From Rhinopithecus roxellana (lineage: Eukaryota; Chordata; Mammalia; Primates; Cercopithecidae), in assembly GCF_007565055.1 (NCBI RefSeq), contig NC_044559.1, forward strand, positions 102,694,759 through 102,758,758: 64,000 bases of DNA. The letters are read 5' to 3'. The notes under the pieces were generated by a model that was not told the DNA's origin, made no database searches, and saw only the letters and a list, made by a program, of their open reading frames with translations. This document shows, in pieces, positions 1 to 9,455 of this stretch. The position numbers and the translations under genes were made by a program. Each line of letters opens with the position of its first letter. The first letter of the stretch is position 1.

Positions 1-381
1 CCTCTGCCGAGCTGTGATTTTTCATTTCAGCCCATTTTCTGGTGAGAACTGGGGTCACTGGTTAATGCTGGTTTTAAAACAGCTTTTCATGCCACAGCTC
101 TTGAACATGCCTAGCTGTGGAAAAAATTGTGAGGGTGGTTTATGTGTTCATTTTCAGAGTCCCTTTCTCATTGCCTCCTTCCTTCCCCTTGTTTTTATTT
201 CCCACCTCCCAGCTTTCCTGCATGTATCCAGACAGCTTCCCAGGACACTTCTGTGTGGGAGAACTGCTCCCTTTACATTGCTTTTTACTCCATGAGTGTT
301 CAGGCTACATACCTCTGTCAAAAACATTTCTGTTTCATGTCTACACACATTGATTTTTAGCCATCAATGACTGAAAATATC
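1..381. other. Unique noncoding sequence
   Basis: No gene, RNA or repeat family is recognised. The overlapping short open frames have no homology I can recognise and no splice context. Confidence 0.5.
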
Positions 382-499
382 TTAGAATGTTATGCTGCTG
401 GAAAACCAGTGTACTTCTAACAAGAGTCTTTAGAGTGACTTGTGAGAATTTCAGGACTGATGATAGGATGGTCAATGTGTGGACGATGTAATGGATTCA
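382..499 (+). repeat. Local duplication, copy A (about 118 bp)
   Basis: This segment recurs in the same orientation at 1725-2144, where an Alu splits it. Shared stretches include gctgctgg/agaaaacca and the run gacgatgtaatggattca at its right end. I count roughly one mismatch per eight bases, so the duplication is old. I do not recognise it as a known interspersed family, though an unlisted repeat cannot be excluded. Confidence 0.75.
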
Positions 500-1415
500 G
501 TCTTTGGTTCAATCTCTGACCTTCTCTTTGTGAACTGAGCTTTCTCCCAAATGTCTGCACTGTATCCTAGGAGTGGGCCCTGGCTGCTTGTAATGGGCTC
601 ACCTGCTCCCATGCTTTTGCTGATTACACAGAGTGGGGAACTGAATCAACCTGGTCCAACCAGATTATCTCTCTAGAAATTTGGATTTGGAATGGACAGA
701 TTTGCAACTTCACCATGTGAAGTTGAAGGTGGAAGGGTGGCCATATTTGCCAAGTGACTGAAAGGTTGAGAACACCAGTCTGAAGGGAGATGATGCAAGG
801 GCTGGGCGGAGAAGGGCAGAATGAAGGCAGCAGTGGAGGCCTGGTGGGTTCAGACTCACCCTCCAGCCAATGTGATATATTTGAAAATGGCAAGCAGGGA
901 TTTGGGTGATGGCAATCCTCAACTTCAGAATTACTCTTCACCTACCTGCTTCTAACCATAGACTTGTTGATGACTCTGCTTCTGGCAATATTGTGTGGGG
1001 CAAATACTTTAAAGAATAATTCTGTTTATATTGGTTAGAAATATAATGGCTTATATTAAGTCCAACAGAGCTTAAAGGTAAAAAAAATAATAATGGCTTA
1101 TAGCTGCTTATGAGAAAGAGAGAGAACAGTGTTGGCTAAAAATTTACAGTATTTGGGTTGGGGACTGAGATAGGATCCTGAGAGAAATGTTGCCTGTAAA
1201 ATGAAGTAAAAATCCAATATGGAGAGGAGAAATTTTCATCTTGGAATAATGTGTGGTTTCAGCTGAAATAAATAGATCTCTTCAGCACCTGGAAGGTTCC
1301 CTGTTTTGTCTGTGAGCAGCCTACTTTGGCCTGGTTCCCCATGCAAACATTAACTATTTTTTTTTTCCAAAATATACATCTTAATATGAAGAAGGTTGGG
1401 GAGCTTAGACCCAGA
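500..1415. other. Unique noncoding sequence
   Basis: Nothing recognised apart from short A/T-rich runs. The minus-strand frame at 624-941 resembles no known protein. Confidence 0.45.
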
Positions 1416-1660
1416 ATAATGGCTGATATTTATTGAGTGCTTACTATGTGCTTTGCATTCATTATCTTATTTAAAATTTACCAAAGCCCTATAAGATGGA
1501 TGCCCTTGTTATCCCCATTTCACAGATAAAATTAAGGAGTTCATAGGTTAAATAATTTGCACAAGTCACATACCTTGCAGCTCTGGAGCTGGGTCACAAA
1601 CTCAGGTCGTGTGGCTATAGATGCCAGGTGCCACGCTTTCAGCTGCTACTCCATATGCTT
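1416..1660 (-). repeat. MIR SINE, nearly full length
   Basis: The plus strand reads as the reverse complement of MIR: tatttattgagtgcttac at the left, then a 'ccccatttcacagataaa' core and a 'gctctggagctgggtcacaaactcagg' region near the tRNA-derived end. MIRs are pre-eutherian tRNA-derived SINEs mobilised by L2. This one is diverged and inert. Confidence 0.85.
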
Positions 1661-1724
1661 CCCCTACTGAGAAGATCCATCTGCTGGGAGGCATTGCAGC
1701 TTAGGAGGAGAAAAGGGTGCCACA

Positions 1725-2144
1725 TTAGAATATAATGCTGCTAGAAAACCAATGTACTTTTTTTTTTTTTGAGACAGAGTCTCGATCTGTTGTCCAGGCT
1801 GGAGTGTAGTTGCACTATCTCCTCACTGCAACCTCCACCTCCCAGGCTCAAGCAATTCTCCGGCCTCAGCCTCCCAAGTAGCTGGGATTATAGGCATCCA
1901 CCATCATGCCCAGCTAATTTTTGTATTTTTGTAGAGAGGGGGTTTTACCATGTTGGCCAGGCTGGTCTTGAACTCCTGACCTCAGGTAATCTGCCCTGCT
2001 TGGCCTCCCAAAGTGCTGCGAATACACGCGTGAGCCACTGTGCCCAGCCCCAATGTACTTTTAATAAGAGTCTTTAAAGTGACTTGTAGGAATTTCAGTC
2101 CTGATAATAGGATAGTCAATGTAATGGACGATGTAATGGATTCA
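1725..2144 (+). repeat. Local duplication, copy B, interrupted by an Alu
   Basis: Homologous to 382-499. The copy runs from 1725 to the Alu target at 1749-1761 and resumes after the second target copy to 2144. Just past the end of homology the sequence folds back on itself (arms 2130-2138 and 2143-2151). The Alu therefore postdates the duplication. Confidence 0.75.
1762..2049 (-). mobile_element. Alu element (AluS-like), full length
   Basis: A T-run followed by gagacagagtctcgatctg and ending in gagccactgtgcccagcc is a complete dimeric Alu read antisense. A 13-bp target duplication, ccaatgtactttt, flanks it at 1749-1761 and 2050-2062. The open frame across it (1769-2077) is an antisense-Alu artefact. 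Confidence 0.95.
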
Positions 2145-2556
2145 TTACATCAGGGATATTACTAGTCTCTTGCCTCCACTGCTTTACTCACATAGTTTAT
2201 CTCTCTAGGCAACTGGCTTACTACCTAGAGGCTAAGCTATGTTGAAATTTATGCAAAAGATACTGTACAAGCATTAAGCAATGAAAACCAACTGATCTTT
2301 CCTCATCCTTGGCAAGGTGGTTCCCTTACTTCTACCCCTGTCAAAGAGGCCACTGATAATCAAAGTTGGGTTACTTGGTGTCAGGAAATAAAACTTAAGC
2401 AGTATTTCTCTCTCTCTCTCTCTCTGGGTTTTATCCTGGGAAAAAGAAAATACTTTTTATTATTGAGTCTTTTATCGATGATCCTTAGTCCTTAAGGGTA
2501 GAACTTCTCAGAGATAATATATGCTCACTTTATTTAGGATTTTTGAAATACATACC
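2145..2556. other. Unique sequence with a short (TC)n run
   Basis: Only a CT dinucleotide run (about 2406-2425) stands out; no gene or family is recognised. Confidence 0.5.
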
Positions 2557-3519
2557 TGTAGGGTCCAGCCCTATGGGGCTTAGCAGGTGTTCTCTCCGTG
2601 TGGGGAGACGAGAGATTGTAATAAATAAAGACATAAGACAAAGAGATAAAGAGAAAGCAGCTGGACCCGGGGGACCACTACCATCAAGACGCGGAGACCG
2701 GTAGTGGCCCTGAACGGCTGGGCATGCTGATATTTATTGCATACAAGACAAGGGGGGCAGGGTAAGGAAGGTGGATCTTCTAAGTGATTGATAAGGTGAA
2801 GCAAGTCACGTGATCATAGGACGGGGGCACTTCCCTTTTGCGTAGCCAAAGCAGAGAGAGAAGGCAGCATGTCAGCATTTTCTTCTATGCACTTTTAAGA
2901 AAGATCAAAGACTTTAAGACTTTCACTATTTCTTCTACTGCTACCTACTACGAACTTCAAAGAGGAGCCAGGAGCATGGGAGGAACATGAAAGTGGACAA
3001 GGAGCATGACCATTGAAGCACAGCACCATGGGGAGGGGTTTAGGCCTCCGCATGACTGCAGGCAGGCCTGGATAATATCCAGCCTCCCACAAGAAGCTGG
3101 TGGAGCAGCGTGTTCCCTGACTCCTGCAAGGAAAGGAGACTCCCTTTCATGGTCTGCTAAGTAATGGGTGTCTTCCCAGATGCTGGCATTACCGCTTGAC
3201 GAAGGAGCCCTCAAGCAGCCCTTATGCCGGTGTGACAGAGGGCTCACCTCTTGCCTTCTAGGTCACTTCTCACAATGTCCCTTCGGCACCGGACCCTATG
3301 CCCACCAGTTATTCCTAGATTATTTTAGTAATGCAACAAAGAGTAATATTAAAAGCTAATGATAATAATGTTTATAATAATGATTGCTAATTTTCCATGA
3401 TCATCTCTATATCTAATTTGTATTATGACTATTCTTATTCTAACTATTTTCTTTATTGTACTGAAACAGTTTGTGCCTTCAGTCTCTTGCCTAGGCACCT
3501 ACGTAATCTTTCATCCACA
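2557..3519 (-). mobile_element. Solo LTR of an ERVK (HML-class) endogenous retrovirus, probably LTR13-type
   Basis: The 963-bp element begins TGTAGGG and ends CCACA on the plus strand, but transcriptional features run on the minus strand. An AATAAA lies at 2738-2733 (minus), followed by a U5-like stretch rich in TTTATT/TCTCTT and the conserved HML-type ending at 2557. Flanking hexamers catacc (2551-2556) and tatact (3520-3525) are consistent with a decayed 6-bp target duplication, the length ERVK integrases make. No internal gag, pol or env sequence adjoins it, so it is a recombined solo LTR. The LTR13 name rests on length and remembered sequence and is less certain than the ERVK class. Confidence 0.8.
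2733..2738 (-). promoter_or_regulatory. LTR polyadenylation signal (AATAAA, minus)
   Basis: TTTATT on the plus strand is AATAAA in the LTR's sense direction, about 175 bp before the LTR end, a usual R/U5 position for this class. Confidence 0.6.
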
Positions 3520-4077
3520 TATACTCACATGTTATCTCCTTGTTTCTTAATCTTGCTGCCTATTTCTGTTTGTTGCTACCAAAAATTCCTAAGTAATAGG
3601 GTTCAGGAGGGAGAATTTGGAGCTGAATGTTGGACAGGGGGAACTATTTCTATCCCTCAGATTAGGTAGTTTATCAGGGAAAGGGCTGCTGGAGGCTGAT
3701 GCAGTTTTAAAAATGGGCAACAAGACATTTCTCAGTCCTGAATCAAAATAAAGCCACAAAAGATTTTCCCATAGAGGGTAAAGGGATTACATCTTTGATA
3801 TGGGATTTGACATTGTATTTTCTACTTTATTCTCCCCCTGTGCATGTTGTGAGTGTGACTGATCCATGAAAGCTTTTCCACTCCTGGCTTTCATGAATTT
3901 TTTCCCCCTCTTTCAGAAAAAAATAGTTATTATAAAAGAAGCACAACTCCTCTAGCCTCTTCAAAATAGAGTAATGACATTTTCATAGCAAGTGATTGTG
4001 GGAGGAAGTGCGGGGATGTTGAGCTGGCTGAAATCCAGTGGTTTTTAAAGAACCAGAGAAAGGTCACTCACCTCTTA
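3520..4077. other. Unique noncoding sequence
   Basis: No gene or recognisable repeat. The open frame 3397-3669 begins inside the LTR and is not credible coding sequence. Confidence 0.45.
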
Positions 4078-4241
4078 AAAAGTGACAGTTGTGAAAACAA
4101 GCCAATTTTGGAATTTGTCATCGTGCGTTAACAGCATACTCTTTTGTAGTTACTGATATCTGTCAGGGTAAATGCCAGCAATAAAGAGCTTGCTTGCAGG
4201 CTTTGCTGGGGAGGTAGAAATCTTGCATTTTAGGCCTGTGC
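4078..4241 (+). repeat. Perfect 164-bp direct repeat, copy 1
   Basis: Base-by-base comparison with 5646-5809 shows identity across all 164 bp at a constant offset of 1568. Identity stops abruptly at both ends (A4077 vs T5645; A4242 vs C5810). No poly(A) tail or target duplication accompanies it, so it is not a retroposon copy. Perfect identity implies a recent event, gene conversion or an assembly artefact. Confidence 0.97.
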
Positions 4242-4663
4242 ACATTTCTTTGGCTTGTTGGAAGCAGATGTGGTTGAAAGAGCTTTGGCCTGGGACTCCT
4301 GATGCTTTATTTATCCTGGCTATGACACTGAGGAGCTTTTTGACACTGTGGTTCACAAATCTCTCTGGTTCTCAAGTCCCTTCATCTATAATGTGAATAA
4401 GAGTTAAAAAAGATTAGCTCTAAGATCCTTTCTTGCTAAAAAAAAAATCAGTAATTCTAAGATCTGGAGCCAGAAATCACAATGGTTTCTGTACTAATAC
4501 TTTACCTTTTTCTCTGGGAAATCATTGGTTCCTTAAAAGTCCTTGCCTCGATTCTGTAAGGGTGGATGGACAGTTTGCCAGTGGCATTTTGGAAGAAAAG
4601 CTTCTATTTAGCAGCCCTTTCTTTAAATCTTCCTTGATTGGTGTTAAGAGAGACCCTGGCTAT
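4242..4663. other. Unique noncoding sequence
   Basis: Nothing recognised; open frames at 4172-4396 and 4433-4702 overlap the direct repeat and the hairpin and show no family resemblance. Confidence 0.4.
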
Positions 4664-4696
4664 GGCCATATCCATATCTTTTGTATGGATATGGCC
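4664..4696. repeat. Perfect inverted repeat (13-bp arms, 7-bp loop)
   Basis: Arm 4664-4676 (ggccatatccata) pairs exactly with 4684-4696 (tatggatatggcc). It lies immediately left of a tandem duplication. Confidence 0.95.
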
Positions 4697-4779
4697 TCCT
4701 AAGCCAGAGTCCTCATGACTTGTATCTCGCCTCCTAAGCCAGAGTATCTCGCCTCCTAAGCCAGAGTCCTCATGACTTG
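4694..4779 (+). repeat. Short irregular tandem duplication
   Basis: The 17-mer gcctcctaagccagagt occurs three times, at 4694, 4729 and 4751. The first and third copies are followed by the same 12 bp (cctcatgacttg); the first and second spacers share tatctc. Two overlapping duplications of 35 and 22 bp explain it. Confidence 0.95.
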
Positions 4780-4934
4780 ACTTAATAATCTTTGAGCCAA
4801 TTGCTCAGAGTTGCTCCTTTTGGTGTATCTGTGCCTGGATCCCAGTCCTAAAAATGACATGTTGTTGTTCAGGATGATTAATATTAAAATCAAAGCTCTT
4901 GAAAGTACAAAACAAACGAGGACACCATGGAGTC

Positions 4935-5321
4935 TGTGATGGTCAGTTTTATATGTCAGTTATGCAATCAAACACTAACTGAGGGGTTGCTGTGAAGGTA
5001 TTTTGTAGATGTGATTAATGTTCATCATCATTTGATTTTAAGACAGGGAATTATCCTGCATAATGTGAGTGGGCCCAATCCAACCAGTTGGAAGGTCTTA
5101 ATGGCAGAACTTCAGTTTCCTGGAAGATGAAGAAATTTCATGTGTGACTGTAGCTTCAGCCTATGTTCAAGAGTTCCAGCCTGTCTTTTTTGGTGGCCTG
5201 TTCTAAGCATTTTGGACTTGCCTAGCCTAGCCCACAATTGTATAAGCCAGTGACTTGCAATAATCCCTTAATATCTATCTCCTACTTGTTCTGTGTCTCT
5301 GGTAGAACTTTGGCAGGTACA
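4935..5321 (+). mobile_element. MLT2-type LTR (ERVL)
   Basis: Landmarks in order: tgtgatggtcagttttata at the 5' end, caatcaaacactaa, ttgctgtgaaggtattttgt, gagtgggcccaatccaacca, a tcaagagttccagcct region, and ttctgtgtctctgg near the 3' end. These match the MLT2 family of ERVL LTRs in order and orientation. It is diverged and lies between the two copies of the 164-bp repeat. Confidence 0.8.
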
Positions 5322-5645
5322 GACCCCAAGGCCTGCATTTTATAGAGAAACTGGGGTTCAGTCCCCAGAGTTCATTGATTGGAGAGCTAGGTGCCGTGAC
5401 TGTCAGGTGTATAAACTTCTCACCGAATCGTATTTCTACTCCCTAGAATCCAGTTCTCAATGTGGACACAAGGACATAGATGTAATACATGAAAGACTCA
5501 TGCCTCCTCACCCTGTGCTTCCAAATGGATTCACTATGGCTTGGTAGATGGGTTCACCACTTTTCAGTGGCTTCTGTGTTGAATGTTCTGGTGGAAATGC
5601 AAACATAGTGCCCAGGAACATTACAATCCATGGGACTTTAGCAAT
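5322..5645. other. Unique noncoding sequence
   Basis: No repeat family or credible coding sequence is recognised up to the left edge of the second direct-repeat copy. Confidence 0.4.
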
Positions 5646-5809
5646 AAAAGTGACAGTTGTGAAAACAAGCCAATTTTGGAATTTGTCATCGTGCGTTAAC
5701 AGCATACTCTTTTGTAGTTACTGATATCTGTCAGGGTAAATGCCAGCAATAAAGAGCTTGCTTGCAGGCTTTGCTGGGGAGGTAGAAATCTTGCATTTTA
5801 GGCCTGTGC
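5646..5809 (+). repeat. Perfect 164-bp direct repeat, copy 2
   Basis: Identical to 4078-4241. The right edge is overlapped by a perfect inverted repeat (arms 5794-5803 and 5808-5817), half in the repeat and half in flanking DNA, so this copy is the likelier inserted one. Confidence 0.97.
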
Positions 5810-6384
5810 CTAAAATGTTCTCAGGTTTTGTGGAAAATTACTTAGCAAGATGTTGAAAAATACTGGAATCTTAGAAGGGCAATCCAGCAGCATATGTGAG
5901 CCATGATAAAAGTGTTATAAGTCTGCAGATACTTCTTGTCCATGCTTTTCCTTGGAAAAGTAAAGCTTTGGAATAGTTGCTCTTAATTTTTTTAGAATGG
6001 ACTGAAAGGCCTTGGAGAATCTAATGCAGATGTAGTGGGTGGCTGTCCCATGCATTATAGAATGTTCAGCAGCATTCCTGGCCTCTACTCTACTAGAAGC
6101 CAGTAGCGTTCTCTTAGTTGAGACAACCAAAAGTGTATCTAGGCATTGTCAAATAGCCCTGGAGGGCAAAATCACATCTGATTAAGAAACATTGACCTAG
6201 GAGAAGCCAGAAAAGTGCACATATGAAGAAAATTTTGTGTATGACTTAAGGGTGTTCCTAGACCTGCCTGAAACCATCCACAGGAACCCCAGGTTAAGAA
6301 CCTTTGTTATTCTAGGTTCAACTGTCTTTTCTATATAGATGTTTGGAATATTTTTATTGAATTGTCAGGTGTATACATTTTGTC
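5810..6384. other. Unique noncoding sequence
   Basis: No family or coding sequence recognised. Confidence 0.4.
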
Positions 6385-6490
6385 TACTAGCTGGAATGGA
6401 AGTTCTTTGAACAGAAGGGAGCATGTCAAATATTGTTTTAGTATATTGTTTGCATCATAATAGCTCTCAGTAAACACTGATTGACTGATT
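6385..6490 (+). repeat. L2 LINE 3' end fragment
   Basis: The gradient 'ctggaatggaagttctttga..gaagggagcatgtc' followed by 'agctctcagtaaacactgattga' matches the L2 3' UTR terminal region. Confidence 0.65.
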
Positions 6491-6634
6491 AAAAAAACAA
6501 TGGAGGCTCCCAGGACATACTTCCTTCCCTGGGAAGCAGTGTCAGTTCAGAGCATCTACCGTCCCAACCCTCCCAGCCCCACCAAAGAGACAGTAGCTTT
6601 GCTCCTAATAAGGAGCTATGTTAACTTTGGATAA

Positions 6635-6775
6635 AGTTGCATAAACCCTTTAAGTCTCAGGTCTCATCTCTAAAATGAGGAAATCATAGAGTTGTCATGG
6701 GCATAAAAATAGGTAGTTATGTAAAGCATTTGGCACACAAAATGTCCTATAAATATTAGCCATTACTATTGTTCC
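6635..6775 (+). repeat. MIR fragment (3' half)
   Basis: ctcatctctaaaatgagga, then 'agttgtcatgggcataaaa' and 'aagcatttggcacacaaaatg' are the sense-strand MIR core and 3' region. Confidence 0.75.
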
Positions 6776-7952
6776 TTTCACTCCCCTAGTGCAGGCCCTG
6801 GTTGATGTGGTGGTCAAGCAGGTTTGGGAGGACCTGCGATGTCTCAAGGCAGTGAGGAAGTGAGGGGTTTGTTGCTATGTATGTGTGTTGGGGGTGGGCA
6901 GGGTATGAGTTCCCAGCTGAGGTTGAATTTCGAACTCAGCCACTAAGGATGATGGTTTCATTTGGTTCCACAGTCTTCAGTGCTCCTGTCTGCAAAGGTG
7001 GTCCTTTGGGGCAGAGGATGCAGCTGACCTCTGAGCCTCCTCCCTCACATAGTCCAGAGGGGCTACAATTGCTAATATGTATTGGTTTCTCAGGGTGTCT
7101 TAGCAGCAGGAAACAAACCTTGCATATTTTTGGGAGCAGGGAGTAAACAGTGTACCTTCCTCTGCAGGGTAATTAGAAAAGCAAAGAGTTTGTGCTGGGA
7201 AATAAGGTAGGGAGCCAGTTGTTGAGAAAACACTCAAAAGAGCCACTTGACAGGGGTCCCCTAGAGGACCCTGCAGGTGTGTGCAACTGGGGCAGTTCAG
7301 GTGGAAAAATTCCCCTTCCGCCTTGGAAAAGGGGTAACGTTAAGACAAAATGTTCTAACCAGCTCTTGGTTCCTTTTGCCAGAGCTGCTCAGAGATGAGC
7401 TCCCTGCCCAATTAGGCAGCCCCTGTGGAGACTGCTTTCATCAAGCCTTGTTAAGAGGGAAAATAACAGAATGTGCTCACTGCTTTCAAATTTACTTTGA
7501 AGCTTGCATTTATCTGCCAGAGGGAAATGTTCATCTTTCCTGTGAGCTAGTGGGTGAGCCCTGGAATTAACAGGTGATGTTTCCATAAATACGGCTCAGT
7601 TCAGCACTACCATTATTCCTTTTTATTGCTGGGGATTAATGAACAGGAAAAGGAAGACTCTTTGTAGGGCATAAAGACATAAAGAGGTGTTTGGTAAGAA
7701 AACTCTCAGATCTCATCCAGGGTTTGAAGACTCAGGGCTTTGCACACTGCTTTTCAACTGCCATTCAATCACTGGGAACAGGTGACAGAGTCAGCCAACG
7801 GCTGCACTAACCACCCTTGAGCATCACTTTTTTAATATAGAGCTGTCCCTCAAATTCTTTATTGGCTCTCCAATAGCGATACGTGGTTGCATTATATACT
7901 AACCATTACCTTATATGCTATTAAATTATTTCTTATTATTCTTCTCTATTTC
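6776..7952. other. Unique noncoding sequence
   Basis: About 1.2 kb without an identified repeat. Several overlapping 65-97-codon frames (6877-7570) reflect modest GC content rather than recognisable protein. Confidence 0.4.
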
Positions 7953-9455
7953 CTTTTTTTAAAATTTCCATTTTTATTTTAGATTCGGGGGTACATGTGC
8001 AGGTTTGTGACAAAGGTATATTCTGTGGTGCTGAGGTTTGGACTTCTACTGATCCTGCTACCCAGGTAGTGAGCATAGTACCCAATAGGAAGTTTTTCAG
8101 CCCTCGACCCCCTCCTCCTCTCCCTCCTTTTGGAGCCCCAAGTGTCTATTCTTCCCATCTTTATGTCCATGTGAACCCAAGATTTAGCCTCCATTTACAA
8201 GTGAGAACATGTGATATTTGGTTTTCTGTTTCTGCGTTAGTTCACTTGGGATAACAGCCTCCAGCTACATTCATGTTGCTGTAGAGGACAGGATTTCATT
8301 TTTTTATGGCTGCATAATATTCCATGGTATATAGGTATCACATTTTCTTTATCCAGTCCACCATTGGTGGGCACCTAGGTTGATTCCGTGTCTTTGGTAT
8401 TTGAATAGTGCTACAGTGAGCATACTAGTACATGTGTCTTTTTGGTATGATGATTTATATTCCTAGGAATGAGATTGCTGAGTCGAATAGTAGTTCTATT
8501 TTTATTTCTTCAAGAAATCTCCAAACTGCATTCCACAGGGGCTGAACTAATTTGCATTCCCACCAACAGTGTATAAATGTTCTCTTTTCTCCACAACCAT
8601 GCCAATGTCTGTTTTTTTTTTGTTTGTTTGTTTGTTGTTGTTTTTTTTTTTTTTTTTTTGGCTTTTTCTGACTGGTGTGAGATGGTATCTCATTGTGCTT
8701 TTGATTTGCATTTCTTTGATGATTAGTGATGTGGAGCATTTTTTCATACATTTCTTGGCTGCTTGTATGCCTTCTTCTAAAAAGTGTCTGGTCATTTCCT
8801 CTGCCCACTTTTTATTAGGATTGTTTGTTTTATTCTTGTTGATTCATTTAAGTTTCTTATAGATTCTAGATATTTGTCCTTTGTTGGATGCATAGTTGGT
8901 AAATATTTTCTTCCATTCTGCAGGTCATCTATTTACTCTGTTGAGAGTCTCTTTTGCTGTGCAGAAGCTCTTCTGTTTAATTAAGTCCTCTTTGTCTACT
9001 TTTGATTTTTCTGCATTTGCTTTTGGGGGTCTTCATCATAAATAATTTGCCTAGGCCAATGTGTAGAGGAGTATTTTCTGGACTTTCTTCTGTAATTTTT
9101 ATAGTTTGAAGTCTTACATTTAAGTCTTTAATTCATCTTGAGTTAATTTTTGTATATGGTGAGAAGTAGGGGTCCAATTCCATTCTTCTGCATATGGTTA
9201 GCCAGTTTTCCCAGCCCAGTTTATTAAATAGAGTGTCCTTTTCCAATTGCTTATTTTTGTCAACTTTGTTGAAGATGAGTTGGTTGTAGGTGTGCATCTT
9301 TATTCCTGGGTTCTCTGTTGTGTTCCATTTGTCTATGTGTCTGTTTTTGTACTAGTACCATGCAGTTTTGGTTACTACAGCCTTGTAGTATAATTTGAAG
9401 TCAGGTAATGTTATGCCTCTGGCTTTGTTCTTTTTGCTTGGGATTGCTTTGCTTA
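7953..9455 (-). mobile_element. 5'-truncated L1 LINE (L1PB/L1MA age)
   Basis: The plus strand shows the L1 3' end in reverse: a T-rich tail, gtacatgtgcaggtttgt, then 'cccaggtagtgagcatagtaccca' and 'catgtccatgtgaaccc'-like UTR sequence, continuing into the C-terminal part of ORF2. Homology stops near 9455, within ORF2, so about three quarters of a full L1 is missing. A degenerate T/G-rich insertion (8613-8661) sits inside the ORF2 part. It cannot move autonomously. Confidence 0.92.
8165..9455 (-). pseudogene. L1 ORF2 C-terminal remnant, broken
   Basis: On the minus strand the frame ending near 8455 retains landmarks of the L1 ORF2 C-terminal region: NANQKHNEIPSHTS, HWHGCGEK, HCWWECKLVQPLWNAVW and a following FLEEIKIEL. 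Toward 8300 the codons for a YTMEYYAAIK-type segment are still visible. A poly-lysine/glutamine stretch (8613-8661) replaces normal residues and marks microsatellite growth, and stops and frameshifts divide the frame. The endonuclease and reverse transcriptase core are absent. Full L1 ORF2 is about 1275 codons; this retains perhaps a third. It is non-functional. Confidence 0.88.

Noticed and set aside
1769..2077. 102-codon frame with a leucine/proline-rich product
   Set aside because: Antisense Alu frame, a well-known artefact pattern also seen at 26290-26478, 28277-28534 and 56587-56808.
4694..4779. CRISPR-like spaced direct repeats
   Set aside because: Only three copies with partly duplicated spacers in primate DNA; simple tandem duplication explains it.
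8455..8808. 117-codon frame that looks like a nucleic-acid-binding protein
   Set aside because: It is the degraded C-terminal end of L1 ORF2 with a microsatellite-encoded KKKQQQ stretch, recorded as a pseudogene.
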